Below, in pieces: positions 33,754-42,170 of a stretch of DNA of 64,000 nucleotides. The position numbers and the translations under genes are program-made. A model generated the notes under the pieces. The model did not search any database. It was not told where the DNA came from and saw nothing but the letters and a program-made list of their open reading frames with translations. Source of the stretch: SKVR01 sp964491395. Its GTDB lineage: Bacteria > Bacteroidota > Bacteroidia > Bacteroidales > UBA7960. Every line of letters begins with the position of its first letter. The first letter of the stretch is position 1. The DNA lies in the NCBI GenBank assembly GCA_964491395.1, contig CAZBGI010000014.1, positions 1 through 64,000 of the forward strand. The letters are read 5' to 3'.

Positions 33754-34536
33754 ATGACCATTGTAACGCTCATTAGTGACTGGGGCCTGAACAGCCATTA
33801 CCAGGCAGCCGTTAAAGGCAGTATATTAAGACAAATTCCCGGTGTGCAGCTTGTGGATATATCCCACACCTTGAGACCTTTTGATATTATGAACTGCAGT
33901 TTTATTCTGGGGAATGCATATCCGGATTTTCCCAAAGAGACCATTCATATCATAGGTGTAAACACAGAAGCAGATACGCAATCTCCCCATGTAATAGTGA
34001 AGCACAACGATATGTATTTTATTGGTGCTGACAACGGGGTGATGTCGTTGCTTTTTGATGAGAAACCTTTTGAAGCTGTGGAGCTCAATATCATGCAGGA
34101 CTCGGATTATTTCACTTTTTCTTCCCGTGATGTTTTCGTGAAAGCCGCTGCCATGATAGCTTCCGGCCAAGACTTGAAAGATCTTGGTGAAAGCTACACA
34201 ACGCTGAACCGTATGTATGCCTTTAAGCCGGTCATTACAGAAAACAAGATTGAAGGAAAGGTTATCTTTATCGACGATTATGAAAATGTATTTGTAAATA
34301 TTGATTACGAAACTTTCAGAAAGGTTGGGCGGGGTCGACCCTACACAATAAATTTCCGGGTTCCGGGTTATGCTATCAGAACCTTGCATACTTCCTATTC
34401 TGATGTTTCGGAAGGAGAGAGGCTGGCCCTGTTTGGTAGTACGGGTTTCCTCGAAATAGCCATGAATAAGGGGAAAGCTTCCAGCTTGCTGGGATTGGGG
34501 CTTACCGATACAGTGAGTATAGTGTTTGAATCCTGA
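33754..34536 (+). CDS. DUF62 / SAM hydroxide adenosyltransferase-family protein, catalytic triad replaced
   Basis: A 260-residue member of the family that includes SAM hydroxide adenosyltransferases, chlorinase and fluorinase. Family marks are SDWG near the N-terminus, VDISHTLRPFDIMNCSFIL, GADNGVMSLLF and a beta-rich C-terminal domain. The family's Asp-Arg-His hydroxide-activating triad is not there: where canonical members read VVDPGVGTxRR, this one reads GVNTEADTQSP (Asp to Asn70, Arg to Ser77). Where they read TFHGRD, it reads TFSSRD (His to Ser123). The canonical DxxxxD start is also changed (Asp to Ser14). It may still bind SAM or adenosine, but hydroxide adenosyltransferase activity should not be assumed. 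It lies 125 bases upstream of gldF. Confidence 0.85.
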   Translation: MTIVTLISDWGLNSHYQAAVKGSILRQIPGVQLVDISHTLRPFDIMNCSFILGNAYPDFPKETIHIIGVNTEADTQSPHVIVKHNDMYFIGADNGVMSLLFDEKPFEAVELNIMQDSDYFTFSSRDVFVKAAAMIASGQDLKDLGESYTTLNRMYAFKPVITENKIEGKVIFIDDYENVFVNIDYETFRKVGRGRPYTINFRVPGYAIRTLHTSYSDVSEGERLALFGSTGFLEIAMNKGKASSLLGLGLTDTVSIVFES

Positions 34537-34661
34537 TTATTCGCGTTTCGGGAAGGTTCTCACAAACCGCTTTACAATGTCAGGATACTTTGCTTAAACG
34601 GTTTTCCTTGGTGATTCTATAAATATAGTCTGTCAACTCATTCAATACTAACTTATTATTA

Positions 34662-35405
34662 TTGCTCATGCTAACATTATTCTTACGGGAAATCAATAAT
34701 TTTTTCAACAATCTTATCGGCTATATATCCATAGGGGTTTTTCTATTGATCAACAGCTTGTTTTTATGGGTTTTTCCTCTTGATACCAATGTTTTGCAAT
34801 CAGGGTATGCCAATATTGAGGGATTGTTTAGCATGGGCCCTTATGTGTTTCTTTTTCTTATTCCCGCTATTACCATGCGTTTCTTTGCTGATGAGAAAAA
34901 AAGCGGTACCATCGAATTCTTGCTTACCAAACCACTGAGTGACCTGCAGATTGTTTTGTCAAAATATATGGCCGCTTTTGTTTTGGTAGTGTTTTCGCTT
35001 TTACCCACATTGATTTACGTGATAACGGTTTATCAACTTGGTCTTCCGGTTGGTAACATGGATATGGGGGCTACCTGGGGTTCTTACCTGGGTCTTTTGT
35101 TTCTGGGAGCGGCTTTCGTTTCCATGGGCTTGTTTGCATCTTCTCTTACCGACAACCAGATAGTCTCTTTTGTCATTTCCATATTTTTGTGCGGTTTCGT
35201 ATACATAGGTTTTGAATTTATCTATACCCTGGATTTGTTTGGTCAAAGTGATTTGTTCATAAGAAACCTGGGTATTTATTCCCATTATACATCCATCAGC
35301 AGGGGCGTAGTTGACAGCAGAGACGTACTCTATTTCCTCAGTGTGATTGTGCTGTTTGTTTTGCTTACGAAAATTAAAATGGAAAGCCGAAAATGGAATG
35401 AATAA
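34662..35405 (+). CDS. gldF: Gliding-motility ABC transporter permease GldF
   Basis: An inner-membrane permease of 247 residues with about six hydrophobic helices. It has the typical GldF N-terminus (REINNFFNNLIGYISIGVFLLINSLFLWVFP) and MRFFADEKKSGTIEFLLTKPLSDLQIVLSKY after the second helix. In Flavobacterium the GldA-GldF-GldG transporter is needed for gliding, although some gliders lack it. The ATPase gldA is not in the window. gldG follows 86 bases downstream. A one-residue-pair shift of the start (MLML) is possible. Confidence 0.93.
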   Translation: MLMLTLFLREINNFFNNLIGYISIGVFLLINSLFLWVFPLDTNVLQSGYANIEGLFSMGPYVFLFLIPAITMRFFADEKKSGTIEFLLTKPLSDLQIVLSKYMAAFVLVVFSLLPTLIYVITVYQLGLPVGNMDMGATWGSYLGLLFLGAAFVSMGLFASSLTDNQIVSFVISIFLCGFVYIGFEFIYTLDLFGQSDLFIRNLGIYSHYTSISRGVVDSRDVLYFLSVIVLFVLLTKIKMESRKWNE

Positions 35406-35491
35406 CAACGAATCCTTGACTTGTCCATGATGCTGCATGCAAGGAGTTTGAAATTGCTTTAAATAAAAAAACAAGAATAGAGAAAAAGTAG

Positions 35492-37216
35492 ATGATGCCA
35501 CAAAAGGAACAGAAAGAAGAATTAAAAAAGCTCAATGTACGGCGAGCCAACATCAGAAGCCTCGTGTTAAGCTTGCTTATTATCGCTGCCCTGAATTTGT
35601 TGGGTTCCCGTTACTTTGTGCGTTGGGATCTCACGTCAGAAAAAAGGTTTACCCTCACTTCTGCCACACGTTCGTTGCTCAGCGATTTGGATGATTACGT
35701 GCATATTCAGGTATATCTTGACGGGGATTTTCCTGCCGGGTTCAAACGTCTCAGGAATCAAACCCGCGAGATGCTGGATGAATTCAGGGCATGGTCCGAT
35801 TTTGTAACGTATGAGTTTATCAATCCGACCGTTGAAGGCGACTGGGATCGTACCGAAGAGAACTATTCCATGCTTGTTCGAAAAGGATTGCAACCCACGC
35901 AGTTGCAGGTTACCAGGGAAGATGCCAGCTCTCAGCAGATAATATTTCCCGGTGCCCTTGCCAGGTATCAGGGGCGCGAGGTTGCGGTTTCCCTCTTGCA
36001 GGAGCAAATGGGAGCCTCTTCCGAAAATGTAATCAACAGTTCTACCCAGGCACTTGAATACAACCTGGCATCGGCTGTACACAAACTTACTATAGAAGAA
36101 AAACCACGGGTGGCATTTTTAGAAGGTCATGGAGAGTTGGAATCACGCTATGTTGCCGATATCACTTACAGTCTGGAAGACTTTTACCAGGTGGATCGGT
36201 TGCGTATTGACGGTAATCCTGATGCTCTTTCCGGTATAAGCACCCTGGTGGTGGCACAGCCCCTGGAAGAATATACCCAACAGGATAAGTTTGTTATTGA
36301 CCAGTTTGTGATGCAGGGGGGCTCCGTTTTGTGGCTGCTAGACCCTGTGTACGCTTCTATGGATAGTTTGCAGGTGGCCCCCGAAACCCTGGGCATGGCC
36401 TGGCCACTTAATCTTGATGATATGCTTTTCCGGTATGGAGCACGTCTTAATACCGATTTACTCATGGATATGCAGTCAGCCCCCATTCCTATTACCACAG
36501 GATACATGGGCGATCAGCCCCAGATAAGCATGATTCCCTGGTTTTACTTTCCATTGGTAACTCCAGCCTCAGATCATCCAATGGTAAGAAACCTGAATGC
36601 CGTAAGGACAGAATTTGTCAGTACCATCGATACTGTAGCAGCCGAGGGAATCGAGAAAACCTATTTGTTGCAAACTTCACCCTACACGCGGATTGAGCAG
36701 ACTCCTGCACGGATTTCTTTTGATATTATGGAGAAACGCCCGGATGAAAGCCTCTACCGCGATGGGCCCCAACCTGTAGCAGTATTGCTGGAAGGGGAGT
36801 TTTCCTCTGTTTTTACCAACCGGCGCAACCCGCTGGAAAATCTGCCTGCCGGTTTTCAACGACGTGACAACGGCGAAAGAACTGCTATGATTGTGGTATC
36901 TGATGGTGATATCATTCGCAATCAGTTTGACAACCGGGGACAACCCTTGCCGCTGGGATACGACAGGTATATTGATGAAACTTATGGAAACGCAGATTTT
37001 ATTCTCAATGCCATTAATTATCTGAATGATGACAGAGGGATTATGGAAGCCCGCGCGCGCGAGGTCCAGCTAAGATTGCTGGACAGTAACCGGGTGAATG
37101 ACCATAAACTTACCATTCAGCTGGCTAACGTAGTGCTGCCCGTTGTCCTGTTATTGATTTTTGGTTTTCTGCGGGTTTACCTGAGGAAAAGAAAATATGC
37201 CGGGAAAAAGTCATAG
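35492..37216 (+). CDS. gldG: Gliding-motility ABC transporter auxiliary protein GldG
   Basis: 574 residues. It has a basic N-terminus, a membrane anchor (about 20-42, SLVLSLLIIAALNLLGSRYF), then WDLTSEKRFTLTSATRSLLSDL as in all GldG proteins. A large extracytoplasmic region contains the ABC_transp_aux domain (KPRVAFLEGHGELE, LDPVYASMDSLQ). A second anchor at the C-terminus (VVLPVVLLLIFGFLRVYL) is followed by basic residues. It works with GldF, 86 bases upstream. Both ends and the internal motifs are intact. Confidence 0.94.
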   Translation: MMPQKEQKEELKKLNVRRANIRSLVLSLLIIAALNLLGSRYFVRWDLTSEKRFTLTSATRSLLSDLDDYVHIQVYLDGDFPAGFKRLRNQTREMLDEFRAWSDFVTYEFINPTVEGDWDRTEENYSMLVRKGLQPTQLQVTREDASSQQIIFPGALARYQGREVAVSLLQEQMGASSENVINSSTQALEYNLASAVHKLTIEEKPRVAFLEGHGELESRYVADITYSLEDFYQVDRLRIDGNPDALSGISTLVVAQPLEEYTQQDKFVIDQFVMQGGSVLWLLDPVYASMDSLQVAPETLGMAWPLNLDDMLFRYGARLNTDLLMDMQSAPIPITTGYMGDQPQISMIPWFYFPLVTPASDHPMVRNLNAVRTEFVSTIDTVAAEGIEKTYLLQTSPYTRIEQTPARISFDIMEKRPDESLYRDGPQPVAVLLEGEFSSVFTNRRNPLENLPAGFQRRDNGERTAMIVVSDGDIIRNQFDNRGQPLPLGYDRYIDETYGNADFILNAINYLNDDRGIMEARAREVQLRLLDSNRVNDHKLTIQLANVVLPVVLLLIFGFLRVYLRKRKYAGKKS

Positions 37217-37330
37217 TTTTAATGAGCCTGAATTTCCTTGCAGCTGGATGACAAAACACCGTTTCTTCTGAAATTTGTTAAAACTTTCTGCTCTGATTTA
37301 TAGCATAATATCAACCTAACGAGACTTAGT

Positions 37331-38413
37331 ATGCGCAGAAAAAGCAACCTGTTGTTTTTAATTTTTTCCCTGAGTTTGTTTACCCTGGCGGTAATTTTAT
37401 ATTGGCAGTCAGAAATGTATTCTACGTTCAGTCCCCGTGACCGGGATTTTCGGGTAGATCCGGACCGGGAGGTAACCCGCATAAAAATGAAGAATCTTTC
37501 TGAAGGCAATACAATAGAGATTTATAAAGATGAGCAAGACCGCTGGAGACTTGATGAGGGATATTATGCCAATGATCTTGCCGTGAAAGATTTGCTCGCA
37601 GTGCTGGAGCGGTTATCCGTAAAACAACCGGTTAGCCTGGCCAATAGAAAGCAGGTGGAAGAACTGTTACAGGAAAAAGGAGTCAGGGTAGATATTTTTG
37701 CCAGGGATTACAGGGTCAGTTTTGGTGATTTCCAGCATTTATCCTATGAAAGGAGTTATCAGTCAATGATAGTGGGGCCTGATGCTTCAGACGGAGAGAG
37801 TACCTACATGCGCAAAACAGACTCCGATCTGGCATTCAGGGTCATGGGACCCGATTATGAAAGCGGTGTTTCCGCTATGTTTGTGGCAGATTCCAGGGTA
37901 TGGCGCGATCCGGTAGTGCTTGATGTGGCAAGCGAGTCTGTTCAATCCGTTCAGGTATTGGTGCACGACAACAAAGAAGAATCGTTTGTGCTGAAACCTA
38001 CGGATGATAAGGGTTTTCAGTTTTTCCGCAGGGAGGATAGCGGGGAGGCTCTCAACTTTGTTGCTGATACGGCACGCGTCAGGAGATTTTTATCTTCTTT
38101 TACGGATCTTCATTATGAACGACTGCTGGATGAAGAGGATGAAAAAGTCAGAAAAGAGTTGATGTTTGAGCAACCCTATATGGAGATTTCCGTAAAATCA
38201 AAAGATGGTGAAGAAACGCACATGAAAGCGTTTGCCCGCCAGATGCCCGAAGGGGAACTAAGTCTGGCAGAAGGACTGGGCCAGGATCCCAACAGGTTTT
38301 ACCTGCAGGTGAATGAAGGAGAATTTGCTTTGGCTCAATATTTTGTGTTTAACCGAATCCTAAGGCCATTGTCCTTTTTTAAAAATAAACCTGCTGACCC
38401 ATCATCGGATTAG
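37331..38413 (+). CDS. DUF4340-domain protein linked to GldG
   Basis: 360 residues with a single N-terminal membrane helix (LLFLIFSLSLFTLAVILYW) and an extracytoplasmic DUF4340 domain. Features include ITRIKMKNLSEGNTIEIYKDE-like first strands and YANDLAVKDLLAVLERL (a recurring WxxxxxxPxxxDxxxVxxLL pattern in this family). Genes of this type commonly follow gldG-like ABC_transp_aux genes, and here it follows gldG by 114 bases. It is probably an accessory subunit of the same export system. That is inference from position; no activity is known to me. Confidence 0.82.
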   Translation: MRRKSNLLFLIFSLSLFTLAVILYWQSEMYSTFSPRDRDFRVDPDREVTRIKMKNLSEGNTIEIYKDEQDRWRLDEGYYANDLAVKDLLAVLERLSVKQPVSLANRKQVEELLQEKGVRVDIFARDYRVSFGDFQHLSYERSYQSMIVGPDASDGESTYMRKTDSDLAFRVMGPDYESGVSAMFVADSRVWRDPVVLDVASESVQSVQVLVHDNKEESFVLKPTDDKGFQFFRREDSGEALNFVADTARVRRFLSSFTDLHYERLLDEEDEKVRKELMFEQPYMEISVKSKDGEETHMKAFARQMPEGELSLAEGLGQDPNRFYLQVNEGEFALAQYFVFNRILRPLSFFKNKPADPSSD

Positions 38414-38423
38414 ATTAAAGAAT

Positions 38424-38431
38424 TATCTTTG
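38424..38431 (+). promoter_or_regulatory. Promoter -7 box (TATCTTTG) for dnaN
   Basis: A full TAnnTTTG match followed by C, 27 bases before the dnaN start at 38459 and just past the DUF4340 stop. It suggests that dnaN has its own promoter. It also argues against the upstream in-frame start at 38429, which would lie inside the box. Confidence 0.55.
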
Positions 38432-38458
38432 CAAACGTATCATAAAACAGGTAAAAAA

Positions 38459-39583
38459 ATGAAGTTTATTGTATCGAGCAGCCTGCTGTTAAAGCAGTTA
38501 CAGTCAATCAGTGGTGTGTTAAGCACCAACAATACCTTACCTATACTGGACAACTTCCTGTTTGAGTTGAATGACAATGAGCTGAAAGTGTCCGCATCAG
38601 ATCTGGAAACCACCATGACAGCCCGCCTCACGGTAGATATGGCTGAAGATGAGGGGAAAATAGCCATTCCTGCCAAGCTTTTGCTGGATACGCTGAAGAC
38701 TTTTTCAGATATTCCGGTAACCCTGGAAATTGATAAGGAGAGTTTTGGTGTCAGCCTTATTGCCGGAGAAGGTAAGTATCGTCTGGCAGGGCAGGACGGA
38801 GAAGAATATCCCAACCCGGCTGAGCTGGAGAATGCCACCAACCTCAAGATTGAATCTGACATCCTCCACAATGCTATCAGCAAAACCATTTTTGCGGCCA
38901 GCAATGATGAACTGAGACCAACGATGACAGGTATATATGTAGAACTTACCACCGACAATATCACCTTCGTGGCTACCGACGCCCATAAACTGGTGCGCTA
39001 CCGCCGCAATGATATCAAAGGGGAAGAAAGCGCTGCTTTCATTTTGCCCAAAAAACCCCTTAATCAACTTAAAGGCATTCTGACCATGGGCGATGCACCG
39101 GTAGATATTGAGTTTAATGAGAAAAATGCTCGTTTTATCTTTAAGAATATAACCATGACCTGCCGCCTGATAGACGGTAAATATCCTAACTACACGGCGG
39201 TTATACCGTTAGAAAACCCCAATAAACTTACATTGGACCGCTCACCGTTCCTCAATGCTATCAGGAGGGTTTCTTTGTTTTCCAACCAGGCAACCTATCA
39301 GGTTAAATTTAAAATTGCCGGTACGGAACTACACCTTATGGCCGAAGATCTTGATTACAGCAATGAAGCCAAGGAGAGACTCAACTGCCACTTCGAAGGC
39401 AACGACATGGAGATTGGCTTCAACAGTAAGTTCATGGTTGAAATGCTCAATAACCTGGAAACCGATCAGGTGGTAATGGAAATGTCTGAGCCTAACCGTG
39501 CCGGGTTGATTCTGCCCCTGGATGATGAAAACCAGGATGAAGATATATTAATGCTTGTTATGCCCGTAATGCTTAATGCATAA
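38459..39583 (+). CDS. dnaN: DNA polymerase III beta subunit (sliding clamp)
   Basis: A ring-shaped processivity clamp for replication, 374 residues with three similar domains. It has the conserved start MKFIVSSSLLLKQLQSISGVLSTNNTLPILDNFL, LAGQDGEEYPNPAEL in domain 1, TDAHKLVRYRR in domain 2, DGKYPNYTAVIP, and the C-terminal LPLDDE-x-MLVMPVML end that forms the peptide-binding pocket. The start is 38459, where the conserved N-terminus begins. It lies far from any visible dnaA or origin; in Bacteroidota a separate location next to gldFG is common. Confidence 0.97.
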   Translation: MKFIVSSSLLLKQLQSISGVLSTNNTLPILDNFLFELNDNELKVSASDLETTMTARLTVDMAEDEGKIAIPAKLLLDTLKTFSDIPVTLEIDKESFGVSLIAGEGKYRLAGQDGEEYPNPAELENATNLKIESDILHNAISKTIFAASNDELRPTMTGIYVELTTDNITFVATDAHKLVRYRRNDIKGEESAAFILPKKPLNQLKGILTMGDAPVDIEFNEKNARFIFKNITMTCRLIDGKYPNYTAVIPLENPNKLTLDRSPFLNAIRRVSLFSNQATYQVKFKIAGTELHLMAEDLDYSNEAKERLNCHFEGNDMEIGFNSKFMVEMLNNLETDQVVMEMSEPNRAGLILPLDDENQDEDILMLVMPVMLNA

Positions 39584-39605
39584 AAGGAATTCTTGCATGT
39601 AAAAT

Positions 39606-39643
39606 AAAAAACAGGGAACGTTTTTCAGCGTTCCCTGTTTTTT
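39606..39643. terminator. Bidirectional terminator between dnaN and the ABC-F gene
   Basis: Perfect 10-base arms ACAGGGAACG / CGTTCCCTGT around an 8-base loop, with an A-run before and a T-run after. It serves dnaN on the plus strand and the ABC-F gene on the minus strand, which end 22 bases before it and 3 bases after it. Confidence 0.9.
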
Positions 39644-39645
39644 AT

Positions 39646-41526
39646 TTATGCCCATTGTGATAGTTCCAGCCAGCGGTTTTCTTTTTCTTCCAGTTCTTTC
39701 TCCAACGCCTGATAATCTGCCGATATTTTTTGCAATTCATCAGGAGGAAGTTTTCCGGAATTCATTTTGTCAAGATAAAGGTTTTTGGTTGTTTCCAGTT
39801 GCTCAATGGCCTGTTCCAGCTCGTTAAATTCCCGCTGTTCCTTAAAGGTAAGTTTGGTTTTCTCTTTGGGTTTGGTGGCTTCAGGTTGGGGAGCAGCCTG
39901 TTTTTCCGTTTTACGGGTTTGTTGTTTTTCTTCAGCTTTCTTTTCCTGGTATTCGGTATAGTTTCCGGGAAAGTCTTTGATTTTGCCGTTACCTTCAAAA
40001 ACAAAAATATGATCGACCAGGTTGTCCAGGAAATACCGGTCGTGGGATACTACGATAAGACAACCGGGAAAATCCTCCAGAAAATCTTCCAGGACATTGA
40101 GCGTAGCAATGTCCAGATCGTTGGTAGGCTCGTCGAGAATCAGAAAATTGGGGTTTTTCATTAAAACGGTTAACAGGTACAACCTGCGTTTTTCGCCTCC
40201 GCTGAGTTTTCGCACCAGGTCGTTCTGGGTGGAGTAGGGGAAGGAGAAATATTGCAGGAACTGGGCAGCTGACATGGTTACATCCTTTCCCACCTTAATA
40301 GACTCAGCAATATCTTTTACCACGTCAATCACTTTCTTGCTTTCATCTACCTTGATTCCTTCCTGAGAGAAATATCCGTATTGAACTGTCTCCCCTGTAG
40401 TTACTGTTCCTTTGTCAGGTTGCAGTTTACGGGTGATGATGTTCAGCAGGGTGGTTTTGCCCGAGCCATTCATTCCTACAATTCCTGCCTTTTCTCTCTT
40501 TTTGAAGATATAGGAAAAATCATCGATGATGAGTTTGTCATCAAATCTTTTGGTAATATTTTCCAACTCCAGGATTTTCTTTCCCATTCTTGCCGATTGC
40601 ATAATGATTTCACCTTGTTGGTGAGCAGATTGTAGCGAAGCTGTTTCTTTTAAATCATGATAAGCACTGATGCGGGCTTTTGATTTTGTGGTGCGTGCTT
40701 TGGGCTGGCGTCTCATCCACTCTGTTTCCTTTTTTAGCAGGTTGCGGGCTTTTTCAGTTCTTGTTAACAAATCGGCTTCCCGTTCCTGTTTTTTTTGAAG
40801 GAAGTAGGCATAATTGCCCCGGTAATGGTAAATATTGCCGTTTTCCAGCTCAAGTATTTCATTGCAAACATTGTCAAGAAAATACCGATCGTGGGTAACC
40901 AGCAACAAGGTCAGCTTTTGTTTGGCCAGGTATCCTTCCAGCCATTCAATCATTTCAATGTCGAGATGGTTGGTAGGCTCATCAAGAATAATAAAGTCGG
41001 CTTCTTCCACCAGTATTTTTGCCAGTGCCACCCTCTTTATCTGCCCACCTGAAAGTTGGCCTACGGGTTGGTCAAAATCTTCAATCTTTAATTGAGAAAG
41101 AATCTGTTTGATTTTGGCCTCCATGTTCCAGGCCTGCAATTCGTCCATTGCAGAAATGAGTTTCTGCATGGTTTCATGGTCGGCTTTATGGGGTGCTTTT
41201 TCCTGCAAGCGCAGTTGTTGTTCATATTCTCTGAGGGTGCTGATAACCGGACTGTCATCATTCAGAATGGTCTGAATTACCGTGGGCTCGGGATCAAAAG
41301 AAGGATTCTGGTCCAGGTAGGCTATGCGAAGTCCTTTTCTGAAATTACACGATCCAGCATCGGGAATGTCTTTGCCCATCATAATATTAAGCAAGGTGGT
41401 TTTCCCGGCTCCATTGCGTGCGATGAACCCTACTTTCTGTCCCTGATCAATACCAAAACTGATGTCCTCAAACAGGACTTTTTCCGCGTACGCTTTACTG
41501 AGATTGTCTGCCTGAAAATAATTCAT
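39646..41526 (-). CDS. Uup-like ABC-F ATPase
   Basis: A cytoplasmic ABC-F protein of 626 residues. ABC1 has Walker A ARNGAGKTTLLN, signature LSGGQ and LDEPTNHLD. The inter-domain arm follows. ABC2 has GMNGSGKTTLLN, LSGGE and LDEPTNDLD. The C-terminal tail (about 535-626) is a charged linker followed by a coiled coil (EQREFNELEQAIEQLETTKNLYLDKMNSGKL), the feature of the Uup branch. Uup acts on branched DNA or ribosome-related tasks; the exact role here is unknown. A TATTTTTG -7 box on the minus strand at 41531-41538 is only 5 bases from the ATG, so the transcript may have almost no leader. Together with ettA it is the second ABC-F gene in the window. Confidence 0.92.
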   Translation of the reverse strand: MNYFQADNLSKAYAEKVLFEDISFGIDQGQKVGFIARNGAGKTTLLNIMMGKDIPDAGSCNFRKGLRIAYLDQNPSFDPEPTVIQTILNDDSPVISTLREYEQQLRLQEKAPHKADHETMQKLISAMDELQAWNMEAKIKQILSQLKIEDFDQPVGQLSGGQIKRVALAKILVEEADFIILDEPTNHLDIEMIEWLEGYLAKQKLTLLLVTHDRYFLDNVCNEILELENGNIYHYRGNYAYFLQKKQEREADLLTRTEKARNLLKKETEWMRRQPKARTTKSKARISAYHDLKETASLQSAHQQGEIIMQSARMGKKILELENITKRFDDKLIIDDFSYIFKKREKAGIVGMNGSGKTTLLNIITRKLQPDKGTVTTGETVQYGYFSQEGIKVDESKKVIDVVKDIAESIKVGKDVTMSAAQFLQYFSFPYSTQNDLVRKLSGGEKRRLYLLTVLMKNPNFLILDEPTNDLDIATLNVLEDFLEDFPGCLIVVSHDRYFLDNLVDHIFVFEGNGKIKDFPGNYTEYQEKKAEEKQQTRKTEKQAAPQPEATKPKEKTKLTFKEQREFNELEQAIEQLETTKNLYLDKMNSGKLPPDELQKISADYQALEKELEEKENRWLELSQWA

Positions 41527-41596
41527 TTGTCAAAAATAGTTTATGCGAAATTACTGTATTTTCGCTTTTCAGCTGCTGTTTTCATGGTAAACAGGA

Positions 41597-41630
41597 ATAA
41601 AAAAAGCCTTGCAGAATATACAAGGCTTTT
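41597..41630 (-). terminator. Terminator after the cold-shock gene
   Basis: AAAAGCCTTG and CAAGGCTTTT form a 10-base stem around a short AT-rich loop, with extra A and T at the ends. It lies 19 bases past the minus-strand cold-shock stop. Confidence 0.8.
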
Positions 41631-41648
41631 GGCGGGGTTGCGAATTTT

Positions 41649-41840
41649 TCAGGCAATTCTTACATTGACTGCTTTTTTTCCTTTTTCATCTTCGGCAACT
41701 TCAAAAGTTACTTTATCATCATTGTTGATTTTATCAACCAATCCGGTGTGATGAACAAAAACATCTTTTCCTGTAGCTTCCTCTACAATAAACCCGTAGC
41801 CCTTTTTCTCATTAAAAAATTTAACTGTTCCGTTTTCCAT
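41649..41840 (-). CDS. Cold-shock protein (CspA family)
   Basis: A 63-residue single-stranded nucleic-acid-binding OB-fold, nearly all family core. RNP1 reads KKGYGFI, RNP2 reads DVFVHH, and the strand core is GTVKFFNEKKGYGFIVEE. It probably acts as an RNA chaperone. The start at 41840 (MENGTV) is set by the family N-terminus and by the promoter at 41880-41910; a longer in-frame start at 41909 would lie upstream of the transcript. The leader is short, about 35 bases, unlike the long cold-responsive leader of E. coli cspA. Confidence 0.95.
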   Translation of the reverse strand: MENGTVKFFNEKKGYGFIVEEATGKDVFVHHTGLVDKINNDDKVTFEVAEDEKGKKAVNVRIA

Positions 41841-41879
41841 GTTAGAAATAAATTTATGCATTAAAATAGAATCAACATT

Positions 41880-41910
41880 CAAAAATACAAATTTTTGCAA
41901 CATAAGCAAA
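41880..41910 (-). promoter_or_regulatory. Bacteroidota-type promoter for the cold-shock gene
   Basis: On the minus strand: TTTG (41910-41907), a 19-base spacer, TATTTTTG (41887-41880). Both boxes are exact. It fixes the start codon of the cold-shock gene at 41840. Confidence 0.75.
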
Positions 41911-42074
41911 TCTTTTTAATGAATATGTGGGTGAAAATCAGCGATTTTATAGAAACAGGGCCTGATTAATGACAATTTTCCAGAATAACAACCGACAGGT
42001 AGATCCGGACTTTCAGAAATGGGTTGAAAAATAAAGGGGGTGATACAGTAAGTTGATTCCTCTTTTTTGGAGCA

Positions 42075-42151
42075 CAAAAAAAGCCGGGTAGTTTCCGTAA
42101 ATTGTTTGCAAGCAGAGAAAAAGGTTTACGTTGTTATGAAACTACCGCGGC
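42075..42151 (-). terminator. Large terminator hairpin after pckA
   Basis: Read on the minus strand, an outer arm GCCGCGGTAGTTTC pairs with GAAACTACCCGGC (one bulged base). After a 7-base bulge an inner CGTAAA pairs with TTTACG. The loop is about 23 bases. A T-run follows the last arm, as in a Rho-independent terminator. It lies 20 bases past the pckA stop. Confidence 0.75.
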
Positions 42152-42170
42152 TGTTTAGTACAAAGGTAAT

